Source of the DNA: Paracoccus maritimus
GTDB taxonomy: Bacteria > Pseudomonadota > Alphaproteobacteria > Rhodobacterales > Rhodobacteraceae
Direction of reading: 5' to 3'
NCBI RefSeq assembly: GCF_025195095.1
Contig: NZ_JANAVZ010000001.1
Coordinates: 124,001-188,000 of the forward strand
Length of the DNA stretch: 64,000 nt
The notes beneath the pieces are model-generated. The model saw only the letters and a list, made by a program, of their open reading frames with translations, had not been told where the DNA came from and searched no databases. The first letter of the stretch is position 1. Each line of letters starts with the position of its first letter. The translations under genes were made by a program, and so were the position numbers. This document shows positions 55,797 to 64,000 of this stretch, in pieces.

Positions 55797-57746
55797 TCAG
55801 AGGATGAAATCGCCGGCCCAGTAGTCGCTGGCGTCATCCACCCCGTCTATGATCCTGACTGTCATCTCGGGGGCCGCGTCATTGTCGGTATTGACCCGCA
55901 GCCAGGTCTGGTTGCCGACATTCTGCATCCAGATCGTGCCTGCCCCACCTGCGGTGGTGCCGTTGAAGGAGAAGGCCTGGTTGCCCGCCAGGTGCACATT
56001 CGCGTCGATGGAGGACAGGTCGATGCGATCCTCGGTCGCCGAGACAAGATTGATGCCGGCGCCCTGGAAATCGCGGATCGTGTCGTAATTGGTCGAATTC
56101 CCGAAGGGTGAATCGGACGTGCTGTAGAAGCGGAAGACATCCTCGCCGCCGCCGCCGGTCAACTCGTCGGCGCCGCTGCCGCCGACCAGGGTGTCGTTGC
56201 CGTTCTGCCCGTAAAGCTGGTCATTGGCGGTGCCGCCATTCAGGAAGTCGTTTCCATCGCCGCCGAACAGCCGGTCGCTGCCCGACTGGCCATACAGACT
56301 GTCGTTGCCGCCGTTGCCTGCCAGCGAGTCATTGCCGTTATTGCCATACAGCCGGTCGTTGCCCCACTGGCCATACAGCCTGTCATGGCCATTCCCGCCG
56401 GAGATGCCGTCATTTCCGCCGCCGCCATACACGCGGTCGTTGCCGTCCTGGCCATACAGATAGTCGTTCCCGCCGCGGCCCTGGATCAGATCATTCCCGT
56501 CATCGCCGTAGATGCGGTTCGAGTCCGCCGTGCCATACAGCGAGTCATTGCCGTTGCCCGCACGCAGATTCTCGAACTGGGTGAAGCTTTCGCCGGCAAA
56601 GTTGGTGGCGCCGCTGTCCAGATCGACGCGATAATTGCCATTGAAGCTGGTCGTGTCCAGAAGATCGGTGCCGCTGCCGCCGCGCAGCGTTTCGGGCGTG
56701 CCCAGGCCGGCATAGACGACATCGTTGCCGCTCTGCCCGTCATAGACGCCGAACCCGCTGGACCGGATCGCGTCGTTGCCCGAACCGCCATAGACAGTGT
56801 CGGTTCCGCCGCCGCCGGTCAGGCTGTCATTGCCGGCGCCGCCGCTGATATAGTCGTTCCCGCCCAGCCCGTTGATCGTGTCGTTGCCATTATTGCCATA
56901 GATCCGGTTGGCACCGGATGTGCCGGTCAGCCGGTCGTTGCCGCTGCCGGAATAGAGGTTCTCGAACTCGACAAAGCTTTCGCCGGCGAAATTGGTCGCG
57001 CCGGTCGTCAGGTTGACCGTGTAATTGCCGCTGAAGCTGGCGGTGTTCAGCCAGTCGGTGCCGGTGCCGCCGCGCAGCGTCTCGGGCGTGCCGAGGCCGG
57101 CATAGATGTAGTCATTGCCGGAATCGCCGTCATAGACGCCCGCACCGCTGGACCGGATCGTGTCGTTGCCGATGCCACCATAGACGGTGTCTCTTCCGCC
57201 GCCGCCGGTCAGGATGTCATTGCCCGAGCCGCCATTGATATAGTCGTTGCCGCCCAGCCCGTTGATCCGGTCGTTCCCGGCATTGCCATAGATACGGTTT
57301 GCGCCAGTCGTGCCGGTCAGGATGTCGTTGCCGCTGCCGGAATAAAGATTCTCGAACTCGATAAAGCTCTCGCCGGCGAAATTGGTCGCCCCGGTCGTCA
57401 GGTTGACCGTGTAGTTGCCACTGAAGCTGGTGGTGTTCAGCCAGTCGGTGCCGGTGCCGCCGCGCAGCGTTTCCGGCGTGCCGAGGCCGGCATAGACATA
57501 GTCGTTGCCGGAGTCACCGTCATACACGCCGAACCCGCTGGACCGGATCGTGTCGTTTCCGGTGCCGCCGTAAACTGTATCGGTTCCGCCGCCACCGGTC
57601 AGGCTGTCATTGCCCGACCCGCCGCTGATATAGTCGTTGCCACCCAGCCCGTTGATGCGATCGTTGCCGCCCAGCCCGTAAAGCTGGTCGGCACCGTTCG
57701 AGTTGGGCGCCGTGTCGTTTCCGTTAGTGCCTACCCAGAAAACCAT
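55797..57746 (-). CDS. RTX-type calcium-binding repeat protein
   Basis: A 649-residue secreted protein made almost wholly of RTX nonapeptides (GGxGxDxLx variants such as GGNDYISGGSGNDSLTG). It contains near-identical blocks repeating every 130 residues. The C-terminus (DVFRFYSTSDSP, DTIRDFQGAG, DRIDLSSIDANVH, ending AGDFIL) resembles the type I secretion module of serralysin-like proteins. No signal peptide and no catalytic domain are visible, so it may be an adhesin or surface-layer protein. The start at 57746 follows GAAAGGAAAG. No type I transporter genes are nearby. Confidence 0.87.
   Translation of the reverse strand: MVFWVGTNGNDTAPNSNGADQLYGLGGNDRINGLGGNDYISGGSGNDSLTGGGGTDTVYGGTGNDTIRSSGFGVYDGDSGNDYVYAGLGTPETLRGGTGTDWLNTTSFSGNYTVNLTTGATNFAGESFIEFENLYSGSGNDILTGTTGANRIYGNAGNDRINGLGGNDYINGGSGNDILTGGGGRDTVYGGIGNDTIRSSGAGVYDGDSGNDYIYAGLGTPETLRGGTGTDWLNTASFSGNYTVNLTTGATNFAGESFVEFENLYSGSGNDRLTGTSGANRIYGNNGNDTINGLGGNDYISGGAGNDSLTGGGGTDTVYGGSGNDAIRSSGFGVYDGQSGNDVVYAGLGTPETLRGGSGTDLLDTTSFNGNYRVDLDSGATNFAGESFTQFENLRAGNGNDSLYGTADSNRIYGDDGNDLIQGRGGNDYLYGQDGNDRVYGGGGNDGISGGNGHDRLYGQWGNDRLYGNNGNDSLAGNGGNDSLYGQSGSDRLFGGDGNDFLNGGTANDQLYGQNGNDTLVGGSGADELTGGGGEDVFRFYSTSDSPFGNSTNYDTIRDFQGAGINLVSATEDRIDLSSIDANVHLAGNQAFSFNGTTAGGAGTIWMQNVGNQTWLRVNTDNDAAPEMTVRIIDGVDDASDYWAGDFIL
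56571..57740 (-). repeat. Tandem 390-bp repeats inside the RTX gene
   Basis: Anchors recur exactly 390 bp apart: CGCGCAGCGT at 56681, 57071 and 57461; GACCGGATCG at 56761, 57151 and 57541; CTCGAACT at 56571, 56961 and 57351. Each unit encodes 130 residues. The copy nearest the gene start diverges at its outer edge. The high identity suggests recent duplication. Confidence 0.85.
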
Positions 57747-57838
57747 GATCTTTCCTTTCCTGTTTTCGGTCTGGATTGAACCGGGCTTCAAGGGTCGCGA
57801 CGCGGCGTGAAACATCCGTGAAAAATATGTTACTGATG

Positions 57839-57873
57839 CGATATATTTAGCGAATCCGGATCGTTATATATCG
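57839..57873 (-). promoter_or_regulatory. AT-rich inverted repeat upstream of the RTX gene
   Basis: CGATATAT (57839-57846) and ATATATCG (57866-57873) form a perfect eight-base inverted repeat with a 19-base spacer, about 95 bp upstream of the RTX start. The region is markedly AT-rich. It is a candidate operator or promoter element. Confidence 0.4.
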
Positions 57874-57927
57874 ATCGGGTGGCGCAATTTAACATTGAGA
57901 GGCCGGAACAGCCTGAGTCGAGGCTTA

Positions 57928-58620
57928 TCAACCCAGATAGGCGCGCAGGCCGGGCGGCGGATGGTCCAGCAGCGGGCCGGTGGGCGTCGGCGGATCGGCA
58001 CGGCCATCCTGGATCAGGACCGTCTCGGTGGCGAAGGCGCGGGCGTCGCGCGGATCATGAGTGACCATCAGCACCGTCGCGCCGGTCTGGTCCGCGATAT
58101 CCGACAGCAGGTCCAGCATTTCGGTCTTCAGCGCCGGTCCCAGCGCGGCGAAGGGTTCGTCCAGCAGCAGGATCGGCCTTGCCCGCAGCAGGACGCGGGC
58201 CAAGGCGACACGGCTTTGCTGGCCGCCCGACAGGCTGGCGGGCAGGCGCCGGGCCATGCCGTCCAGCCCGACCTGATCCAGCACCTGCGAGACCCGCGCC
58301 TGCTGCGCACCGTTCAGCCGCAGATCCGGGCGCAGCCCCAGCCCGACATTCTGCGCGACGGTCAGATGCGGAAACAGGTTCTGGTCCTGAAACAGGAACG
58401 ACGCGGGCCGTTCGCCCGGTGGCAGGTGGGTGATGTCCTGCCCGTTCCACAAGATGCGTCCCTGATCGGGCGTCAGGAATCCGCCGACCAGCGACAGCAG
58501 CGTGGACTTGCCCGACCCCGAGGCACCGATGATCGCGACGCGCAGGCCGGGTTCGATCCGCAGATCGGCCCGCAGGGTGAAATCGCCACGCGTGGTGATG
58601 GTGTCGCGAAACTCAAGCAA
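57928..58620 (-). CDS. thiQ: Thiamine ABC transporter ATP-binding protein
   Basis: A 230-residue ATPase. Walker A GASGSGKST, signature LSGGQQSRVALARVLL, Walker B ILLLDEPFAALGP and H-loop VTHDPRDA. I use the TTG at 58620 because AGGAGG lies five bases before it and the protein then aligns with ThiQ from LLEFRDT; an ATG 12 codons upstream also reads in frame but lies inside thiP. It overlaps thiP by eight bases. Confidence 0.9.
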   Translation of the reverse strand: MLEFRDTITTRGDFTLRADLRIEPGLRVAIIGASGSGKSTLLSLVGGFLTPDQGRILWNGQDITHLPPGERPASFLFQDQNLFPHLTVAQNVGLGLRPDLRLNGAQQARVSQVLDQVGLDGMARRLPASLSGGQQSRVALARVLLRARPILLLDEPFAALGPALKTEMLDLLSDIADQTGATVLMVTHDPRDARAFATETVLIQDGRADPPTPTGPLLDHPPPGLRAYLG

Positions 58621-60157
58621 GGCGGCCTCCTCGGTCGAACAGCCAGAACAGGGCAAAGCTGATCGCCATCAGCAAGACGGCGCAGGCCGAGGCGTCGGTC
58701 ATGCGATAGGACCCCATCAGCTGATACAGTTTCAGCGGCAGGGTCGGCTGATCGGTGGCAAACAGTGTGATGACCCCCAGATCGCCCATCGCCAGTGCGG
58801 CGGCCAGACCGCCCGCGAAGCCAAGCGGCCGGGCCAGCCGGGGCAGCGTCAGGTGCCGCAGCCGTGCCAGCCCGCGCATGTCCAGCGAATCCGCCAGCCG
58901 CCCGTAATCCTCGCGCAGGGCCTGTGCTGCCGGGATCAGCGCGCGCAGCCCGAAGGGCAGGGCCATGATCGCGTTGATCGCCACGGTCACCGGAAGTGCC
59001 AGCGCGTCGGTTGAAAACCATCCGCGCAGCAGGATGAACAACCCCGTGCCAAGGACCAGCGGCGAGGCAATGATCGGCAGCATCCCGGCCGCCTCGATCC
59101 AGGCGGCGCGACCGCGCGCGATGGCCAGCGCCAGCGTCAGGCACATCGCCAGCGCCAGCCCGGCCGAAATCAGTGCCATGACGACGGACCGCAGCGCCGC
59201 GGTCCAGACCTCGGGCGGCAGGGAGGGGATGCGCGGCAGGCCCTGCACCGTGACCGCCATGATCGGCCACAGCAGGAACAGCGCCGCCAGCATGATGGCC
59301 AGCGCATCGGTTCCGACGCGCCAGCCGCGCGGCCCGCGTGGCCCCTGAGTCTGGTCAAGCCCGGTGCCGAACGCGGCGGGAATGCTGATCCGCCGTGCCA
59401 GCACCATCGCCGCAAGGCACAGCCCGATCTGCACCAGCCCCAGTGTCGCGGCCTTGCCCAGGTCGAAATCGAACCGGAACGCCTGATAGATGGCCAGCTC
59501 GACCGTGGTGGCGGATGGTCCGCCCCCCAGCGTAAGTGCCACCGCGAACGAGGTCAGGCAGACCAGGAAGACCGCCAGCCAGACACCGGGCAGAACCGCG
59601 CGCAGCATCGGGCGTTCCAGATGCCGGGCCACGTCACGCGGCGCGAAGCCAAGACTTTCGGCCAGCCGGAAACGCTCGGCCGGGATCGCCTGCCAGCCCT
59701 GCAGGATCAGCCGGACCGACAGCGGCAGGTTGAAGAACACATGCGCAAGGATCACCCCCTGCCAGCCATAGATGATGAATTCCGGCAGGCCCGCGCCGCG
59801 CAGCGCTTCGTTGATCGCGCCGTTTCTGCCGAAGACTGCGATCAGCCCCATGATCGCCACGATCACCGGCAGGATGAACGGCGCCCCCAGCAGCGTGACC
59901 AGCGCGCCGCGCCCGGCAAAGCGCCGCCGGGCCAGCGCGCGCGCCACGGGGATCGCCAGAACCGCCGACAGCGCCGCTGACAGCGCCGCCTGCCAGACGG
60001 TAAAGCGGACCGCGCGCCAGTCCCATGGGCCCAGCCCCGAAAGGCCCTGCGCCTGCCACGCGACGGCGGCCAGCGTGCCAAGGATCAGCGCCCCCAGACC
60101 GGCGGCGACCGCCGGCCCGCCAAGGCCCGATCTCAGCGCGAGAACGCGCGCAGCCAT
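58613..60157 (-). CDS. thiP: Thiamine ABC transporter permease
   Basis: A 514-residue double-length permease with two BPD domains and about 12 helices; both EAA loops are visible (IPAERFRLAESLGFAPRDVARHLERPMLRAVL and LREDYGRLADSLDMRGLARLRHLTLPRLARPL). It imports thiamine or TPP with ThiB and ThiQ. The start at 60157 overlaps thiB by 25 bases. Confidence 0.93.
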   Translation of the reverse strand: MAARVLALRSGLGGPAVAAGLGALILGTLAAVAWQAQGLSGLGPWDWRAVRFTVWQAALSAALSAVLAIPVARALARRRFAGRGALVTLLGAPFILPVIVAIMGLIAVFGRNGAINEALRGAGLPEFIIYGWQGVILAHVFFNLPLSVRLILQGWQAIPAERFRLAESLGFAPRDVARHLERPMLRAVLPGVWLAVFLVCLTSFAVALTLGGGPSATTVELAIYQAFRFDFDLGKAATLGLVQIGLCLAAMVLARRISIPAAFGTGLDQTQGPRGPRGWRVGTDALAIMLAALFLLWPIMAVTVQGLPRIPSLPPEVWTAALRSVVMALISAGLALAMCLTLALAIARGRAAWIEAAGMLPIIASPLVLGTGLFILLRGWFSTDALALPVTVAINAIMALPFGLRALIPAAQALREDYGRLADSLDMRGLARLRHLTLPRLARPLGFAGGLAAALAMGDLGVITLFATDQPTLPLKLYQLMGSYRMTDASACAVLLMAISFALFWLFDRGGRLA

Positions 60158-61131
60158 TCGTCAAGCGCGGGCTGACGCAGCGCCTCGGCCTCTTCTTCCG
60201 TGTAGAACAGGGTTTTTTCGGGGCGCGGCAGGTTGCGCATCACCTGCGGCCATTCGTCTTCCGGCAGCTTGGCGGGCAGCGACCAGTTGGCCAACGGGAT
60301 GGTCTTCTGGAAATCGGGCGTCAGGATCCAGTCCATGAACTGTTGTGCCAGTTCCGGCTGGTCGGTACCTTTCACCTGCGCGGCCAGTTCGGCCATGAAA
60401 TAGTGACCTTCGGGAAAGATCGCGGCCTTCTTGGTCAGATCGTCCTCGGCCGCGATGTGATAGGCGGGTGAGGTCGTGTAGGACAGCACCATGTCGGCCT
60501 CGCCGTCGGTGAACATGCCATAGCTTTCCGACCAGCCCTTGGTGACGGTCAGCACCTTTGGCGCCAGCTTTTCCCACGCCTCGGGCGCCTGATCGCCATA
60601 GACGCCCTTGACCCACAACAGCAGCGCCAGTCCCGAGATCGAGGCGCGCGGATCCTGGATCACGATCTTCAGGTCGTCGGGCGCATTCAGCAGTTCGTCG
60701 AAGCTGGCTGGCGGATTTTCCAGCCGCGTGTCGTCATAGATGAACGCCGTCTCGCCCCAGTTATAGGGCAGGAAGACATCGTCGGACCATTCGACCGGCA
60801 GCGTCATGTCGGTCGTGTCCTGACCATGCGGGGCAAACAGCCCCGAGGCGCGGGCGCGGGCCGTCACGTCGGTGTTCAGCCCGAAGACGATGTCGGCATC
60901 GGTATTCTCGCCTTCCATCAGGATGCGGGGCAGGATGTCGCCGGTCACGAACTGCAGATCGCAGTCGCAGAACGCCTCGAACCCTGTTTCGATCTTCGGG
61001 CCGGGGCCCCATTCGCTGGCGATGTAGTCGCCCGCATAGACGGTCAGCACTGGCTTGTCCTGGGCCGCGGCAGGCGACGCGCCCGCAGCGGTCGCGGCCA
61101 GCAGGGCAACGGATATCAGGGTCTTTGTCAT
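60133..61131 (-). CDS. thiB: Thiamine-binding periplasmic protein
   Basis: A 332-residue binding protein with signal MTKTLISVALLAATAAGASPAAA. Typical ThiB segments are LTVYAGDYIASEWGPGPKIETGFEAFCDCDLQF, ADIVFGLNTDVTARARASGLF and PYNWGETAFIYDDTRL. Its leader carries a TPP riboswitch, which confirms the thiamine assignment. It heads the thiBPQ operon. Confidence 0.95.
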   Translation of the reverse strand: MTKTLISVALLAATAAGASPAAAQDKPVLTVYAGDYIASEWGPGPKIETGFEAFCDCDLQFVTGDILPRILMEGENTDADIVFGLNTDVTARARASGLFAPHGQDTTDMTLPVEWSDDVFLPYNWGETAFIYDDTRLENPPASFDELLNAPDDLKIVIQDPRASISGLALLLWVKGVYGDQAPEAWEKLAPKVLTVTKGWSESYGMFTDGEADMVLSYTTSPAYHIAAEDDLTKKAAIFPEGHYFMAELAAQVKGTDQPELAQQFMDWILTPDFQKTIPLANWSLPAKLPEDEWPQVMRNLPRPEKTLFYTEEEAEALRQPALDEWLRAFSR

Positions 61132-61180
61132 CGCCGGTCCTCCTTCGTCTTCGGTGTTTCGAAAGAAAGGACAGCGCCAC

Positions 61181-61260
61181 CTTCCCTCCGCCGGGTTTTA
61201 ACCGGATCAGGTTCAACGGGTCCGCGTGTCGCGTCTCAGCCGGTCAGGGCCCCCCGAGGT
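61181..61260 (-). promoter_or_regulatory. TPP riboswitch (THI element)
   Basis: On the minus strand the element reads CGGGGGGCCC ... GGCTGAGACG ... ACCCGTTGAACCTGATCCGG ... GGAGGGAAGG, matching the conserved TPP aptamer including the CUGAGA and CCUGAUC cores. It lies 50 bases upstream of thiB and should switch thiBPQ off when TPP is plentiful. Confidence 0.93.
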
Positions 61261-61366
61261 ATCCCGGAAACATAGTGCGAATGCGGCGCGCTGCAAGGTG
61301 AAAGCGCGGTTTCCAAGCCGCGCGCAGACAGCTAGAAACGCCGGCAAAGGCAGGCGAAGGACATCC

Positions 61367-63997
61367 ATGAGCGATCAGCCCACACCGATGATGGCGCAGT
61401 ATCTGGCGATCCGGGATGCCAATCCCGGCGCGCTGCTGTTCTATCGCATGGGCGATTTCTACGAGATGTTCTTCGATGACGCGGTCGCCGCCGCCGCCGC
61501 GCTGGACATCGCGCTGACGAAACGCGGCACGCATCAGGGTCAGCCCATCCCGATGTGCGGCGTGCCGGTCCATGCCGCCGAATCCTATCTGCTGACGTTG
61601 ATCCGCAAGGGGTTTCGCGTGGCCATCGCCGAACAGATGGAGGACCCGGCCGAGGCGAAGAAGCGCGGATCGAAATCCGTTGTTGCGCGCGACGTGGTGC
61701 GGCTTGTCACGCCCGGCACGCTGACCGAGGAATCGCTGCTTGAGGCGCGACGGCACAATTTCCTGGCGGCCTTCGCGCAGGTCCGCGATCAGGCCGCGCT
61801 GGCCTGGGTCGATATCTCGACCGGCGCGTTTCAGGTGATGGATTGCCCGCTGTCCCGGCTTGCGCCGGAACTGGCGCGGCTTGCCCCGCGCGAATTGCTG
61901 GCCGTCGAGAATGCGGGGCTGGACGATCTGGCCGCCGATGCCGGGGCGGCACTGACCGATCTGCCCGCCGGTGCCTTCGACAGCGCGTCGGGTGCGCGGC
62001 GGCTATGTGCGCTTTACGGGGTCGAGACGCTGGACGGGTTCGGCAATTTCAGCCGGGCCGAACTGGCCGCGATGGGCGCGATCGTCGATTACCTGGACAT
62101 GACGCAGAAGGGCAGGCTGCCGCTGATGCGCCCGCCGCTGCGCGAGAACGCAGGCGGCGCGATGCAGATCGATGCCGCGACGCGCCGCAACCTGGAACTG
62201 ACCCAGGCCCTGTCGGGTGGGCGCGAGGGGTCGTTGCTGACCGCCATCGATCGCACCGTGACGGCGGCCGGGGCGCGGCTGCTGGAACGGCGCATCAGCG
62301 CGCCAAGCCGTGATCTGGCGCTGATCCATGCGCGGCAGGAGGCGGTGTCGCTGCTGGTCGATGACGCGCGGCTGTCGGCGGATCTGCGCGCCGCGTTGGG
62401 ACACGTGCCCGACATGGATCGCGCGCTGTCGCGCCTGGCATTGGACCGGGGCGGGCCGCGGGATCTGGCGGCGATCCGTGCCGGGCTGACACAGGGCGCC
62501 GGGATCGCCACGCGGATGCCGGCGGATGCAACCCGGGTGCTGGCCCGGGCCGCGCGGGATCTGACCGGCCATGACGAGCTGATCGACCTGCTGGACGATG
62601 CGCTGGTGGCCGAGCCGCCTCTGCTGGCCCGCGACGGCGGATTCGTCGCCCCCGAATACGACGAAGATCTGGATCAGACCCGCCGACTGCGCGACGAGGG
62701 GCGCGGCGTGATCGCCTCGATGCAGGCGGACTATGCCGCGAAATCCGGTGTGCAAAGCCTGAAGATCCGGCATAACAACGTGCTGGGATACTTCATCGAG
62801 ACGACGACCACGCATGCCGACCGGATGCGGGCGATGTCCGATATCTTCATTCACCGCCAGACCACCGCCAACCAGATCCGCTTCACCACGGTCGAGCTGT
62901 CCGAGCTGGAAACCCGGATCCTGAACGCCCGCGACCGCGCGCTGCAGATCGAAAGGAACATCTTTGCCCGGCTGCGCGATGCGGTGCTGGACCGCGCGGC
63001 GCAGATCGGGCAGGCGGCACGGGCGCTGGCCGAGATCGATCTGGCCGCGGCCTTCGCCGACATCGCCACCGGCGAGGGATGGACGCGCCCGCGGGTCGAT
63101 GACAGCCGGGCCTTTCAGATCGAGGGCGGACGCCATCCCGTGGTCGAACGCGCGTTGAAGCGGAAATCCGAAAGCTTTGTCGCCAATGACTGCGATCTGA
63201 CGGCGGGCGATACCCCCGCGATCTGGCTGCTGACCGGCCCGAACATGGCCGGTAAATCGACCTTTCTGCGGCAGAACGCGCTGATCGCGGTGCTGGCGCA
63301 GGCCGGGGCCTTCGTGCCCGCGCGTCATGCCCATATCGGCATGGTCAGCCAGTTGTTCAGCCGCGTGGGGGCCGCCGACGATCTGGCGCGGGGCCGGTCC
63401 ACCTTCATGGTCGAGATGGTCGAGACGGCGGCGATCCTCAATCAGGCCGACGATCATGCGCTGGTCATCCTGGACGAGATCGGGCGTGGCACGGCGACCT
63501 GGGACGGGCTGTCGATCGCCTGGGCCGTGATGGAGCATCTGCACGCCGTCAACCGATGCCGCGCGCTGTTTGCCACGCATTACCACGAAATGACCGCCCT
63601 GACTGCCAAGCTGGACGGGGTCGAGAACGCCACCGTCGCGGTTCGCGAATGGGACGGCGACGTGATCTTTCTTCACGAGGTTCGCAAGGGCGCGGCGGAC
63701 CGGTCCTATGGTGTGCAGGTCGCACGGCTGGCTGGGCTGCCGGCCTCGGTCGTGGATCGCGCGCGAGAGGTTCTGGACGCCTTGGAGTCGGGCGAACGGG
63801 AAGGTGCGGCACGGCCGGCCGCGCTGATCGACGATCTGCCCCTGTTCCGCGCCGTGCCGCCCGCACCCGCGCCGTCGAAGGCGAAGGACGGTCCTCTGGA
63901 CGCGCGCATGAAAGACGTGCATCCCGATGCGATGTCCCCGCGCGAGGCGCTGGACCTGATCTATGAACTGAAGGCCCTGACCGGAGAACAGCCATGA
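61367..63997 (+). CDS. mutS: DNA mismatch repair protein MutS
   Basis: An 876-residue mismatch sensor. The mismatch-binding Phe-x-Glu is in GDFYEMFFDDA (residues ~34-37), with connector, lever and clamp domains in the middle. The ATPase has Walker A TGPNMAGKSTFLRQ and Walker B LVILDEIGRGTATWDG. The start at 61367 (MSDQPTPMMAQYL) follows GCGAAGGAC; upstream codons overlap the riboswitch. The stop overlaps the start of the next gene (ATGA). Confidence 0.97.
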   Translation: MSDQPTPMMAQYLAIRDANPGALLFYRMGDFYEMFFDDAVAAAAALDIALTKRGTHQGQPIPMCGVPVHAAESYLLTLIRKGFRVAIAEQMEDPAEAKKRGSKSVVARDVVRLVTPGTLTEESLLEARRHNFLAAFAQVRDQAALAWVDISTGAFQVMDCPLSRLAPELARLAPRELLAVENAGLDDLAADAGAALTDLPAGAFDSASGARRLCALYGVETLDGFGNFSRAELAAMGAIVDYLDMTQKGRLPLMRPPLRENAGGAMQIDAATRRNLELTQALSGGREGSLLTAIDRTVTAAGARLLERRISAPSRDLALIHARQEAVSLLVDDARLSADLRAALGHVPDMDRALSRLALDRGGPRDLAAIRAGLTQGAGIATRMPADATRVLARAARDLTGHDELIDLLDDALVAEPPLLARDGGFVAPEYDEDLDQTRRLRDEGRGVIASMQADYAAKSGVQSLKIRHNNVLGYFIETTTTHADRMRAMSDIFIHRQTTANQIRFTTVELSELETRILNARDRALQIERNIFARLRDAVLDRAAQIGQAARALAEIDLAAAFADIATGEGWTRPRVDDSRAFQIEGGRHPVVERALKRKSESFVANDCDLTAGDTPAIWLLTGPNMAGKSTFLRQNALIAVLAQAGAFVPARHAHIGMVSQLFSRVGAADDLARGRSTFMVEMVETAAILNQADDHALVILDEIGRGTATWDGLSIAWAVMEHLHAVNRCRALFATHYHEMTALTAKLDGVENATVAVREWDGDVIFLHEVRKGAADRSYGVQVARLAGLPASVVDRAREVLDALESGEREGAARPAALIDDLPLFRAVPPAPAPSKAKDGPLDARMKDVHPDAMSPREALDLIYELKALTGEQP

Positions 63998-64000
63998 GCT
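63994..64000 (+). CDS. Start of the next gene (cut by window edge)
   Basis: ATGAGCT begins inside the mutS stop codon with the ATGA overlap seen repeatedly in this window, behind CGGAGAAC. Only two codons are visible, so no product can be named. Confidence 0.35.

Noticed and set aside
56385..57779. 464-codon plus-strand frame opposite the RTX gene with repeated blocks
   Set aside because: The apparent protein repeats come from the 390-bp DNA repeats of the RTX gene; no start context or family.
62003..63922. 639-codon minus-strand frame opposite mutS
   Set aside because: Antisense shadow of mutS with no homology-like features.

Overview
This is a 64 kb, high-GC stretch of an alphaproteobacterial chromosome. 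Gene content and order point to Rhodobacteraceae, most likely Paracoccus or a close relative. The reasons are the rpsT-dnaA-dnaN-recF order, the GTP cyclohydrolase II with a long N-terminal domain, a methylotroph-type (FlhSR-like) two-component locus, the glpDSTPQUVK glycerol ABC locus, a CtrA-type site and clustered GANTC sites upstream of dnaA, and GTGA/ATGA stop-start overlaps throughout. I see no insertion sequence, prophage, tRNA, rRNA or CRISPR array. The window reads as core chromosome with a few accessory genes.

Layout. (1) 1-5449, minus strand: recF (partial), dnaN, dnaA, rpsT, a crotonase and mutM. The 544-base dnaA-rpsT gap carries cell-cycle-type motifs. (2) 5526-7805, plus: ubiE and ubiB for ubiquinone synthesis. 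(3) 7850-14638: two small periplasmic proteins, a hybrid histidine kinase, a FIST sensor protein and a LuxR-type regulator on the minus strand, divergent from a three-gene ABC transporter. This resembles the C1/quinoprotein regulatory loci of methylotrophic Paracoccus. (4) 14670-19512: an OmpR-type regulator whose ribosome binding site lies in a hairpin, ribA, an L,D-transpeptidase-like protein, a YggS protein, a porin and a DUF3576 lipoprotein. (5) 19586-24888, plus: leuS, lptE, holA and a TIGR03862-type flavoprotein that carries a repeat-derived insertion. (6) 24941-26615: a glutathione transferase, a thioesterase and a lytic transglycosylase lipoprotein. (7) 26686-36859: a complete glycerol uptake and catabolism locus, glpK-V-U-Q-P-T-S-D, with divergent glpR.

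(8) 36881-45076: a glycosyltransferase, a BktB-like thiolase, then a minus-strand run (thioesterase, MFS transporter, mepA, phytase-like protein, YhhQ-type transporter, a structured small RNA with an 18-codon mini-ORF, glycosyltransferase). (9) 45211-48124, plus: yggT, recQ and a compositionally odd four-helix membrane protein. (10) 48287-49947: two cell-surface glycosyltransferases. (11) 50061-55764: hmgA with divergent marR, then a LuxR regulator divergent from a metallo-beta-lactamase-fold protein, an FAD monooxygenase and DUF2783. This looks like aromatic acid catabolism. (12) 55797-57746: an RTX calcium-binding repeat protein with a 390-bp tandem duplication. (13) 57928-61260: thiBPQ preceded by a TPP riboswitch. 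(14) 61367-63997: mutS, with the next gene starting at the window edge.

Points most worth following up: the discrete structured RNA with a near-complete anti-16S Shine-Dalgarno and mini-ORF at 40415-40600; the sequestered ribosome binding site of the response regulator at 15357-15389; the CtrA/GANTC cluster upstream of dnaA; the repeat-derived peptide inside the flavoprotein; and the metallo-beta-lactamase-fold protein that keeps its first metal site but has lost most of the second.
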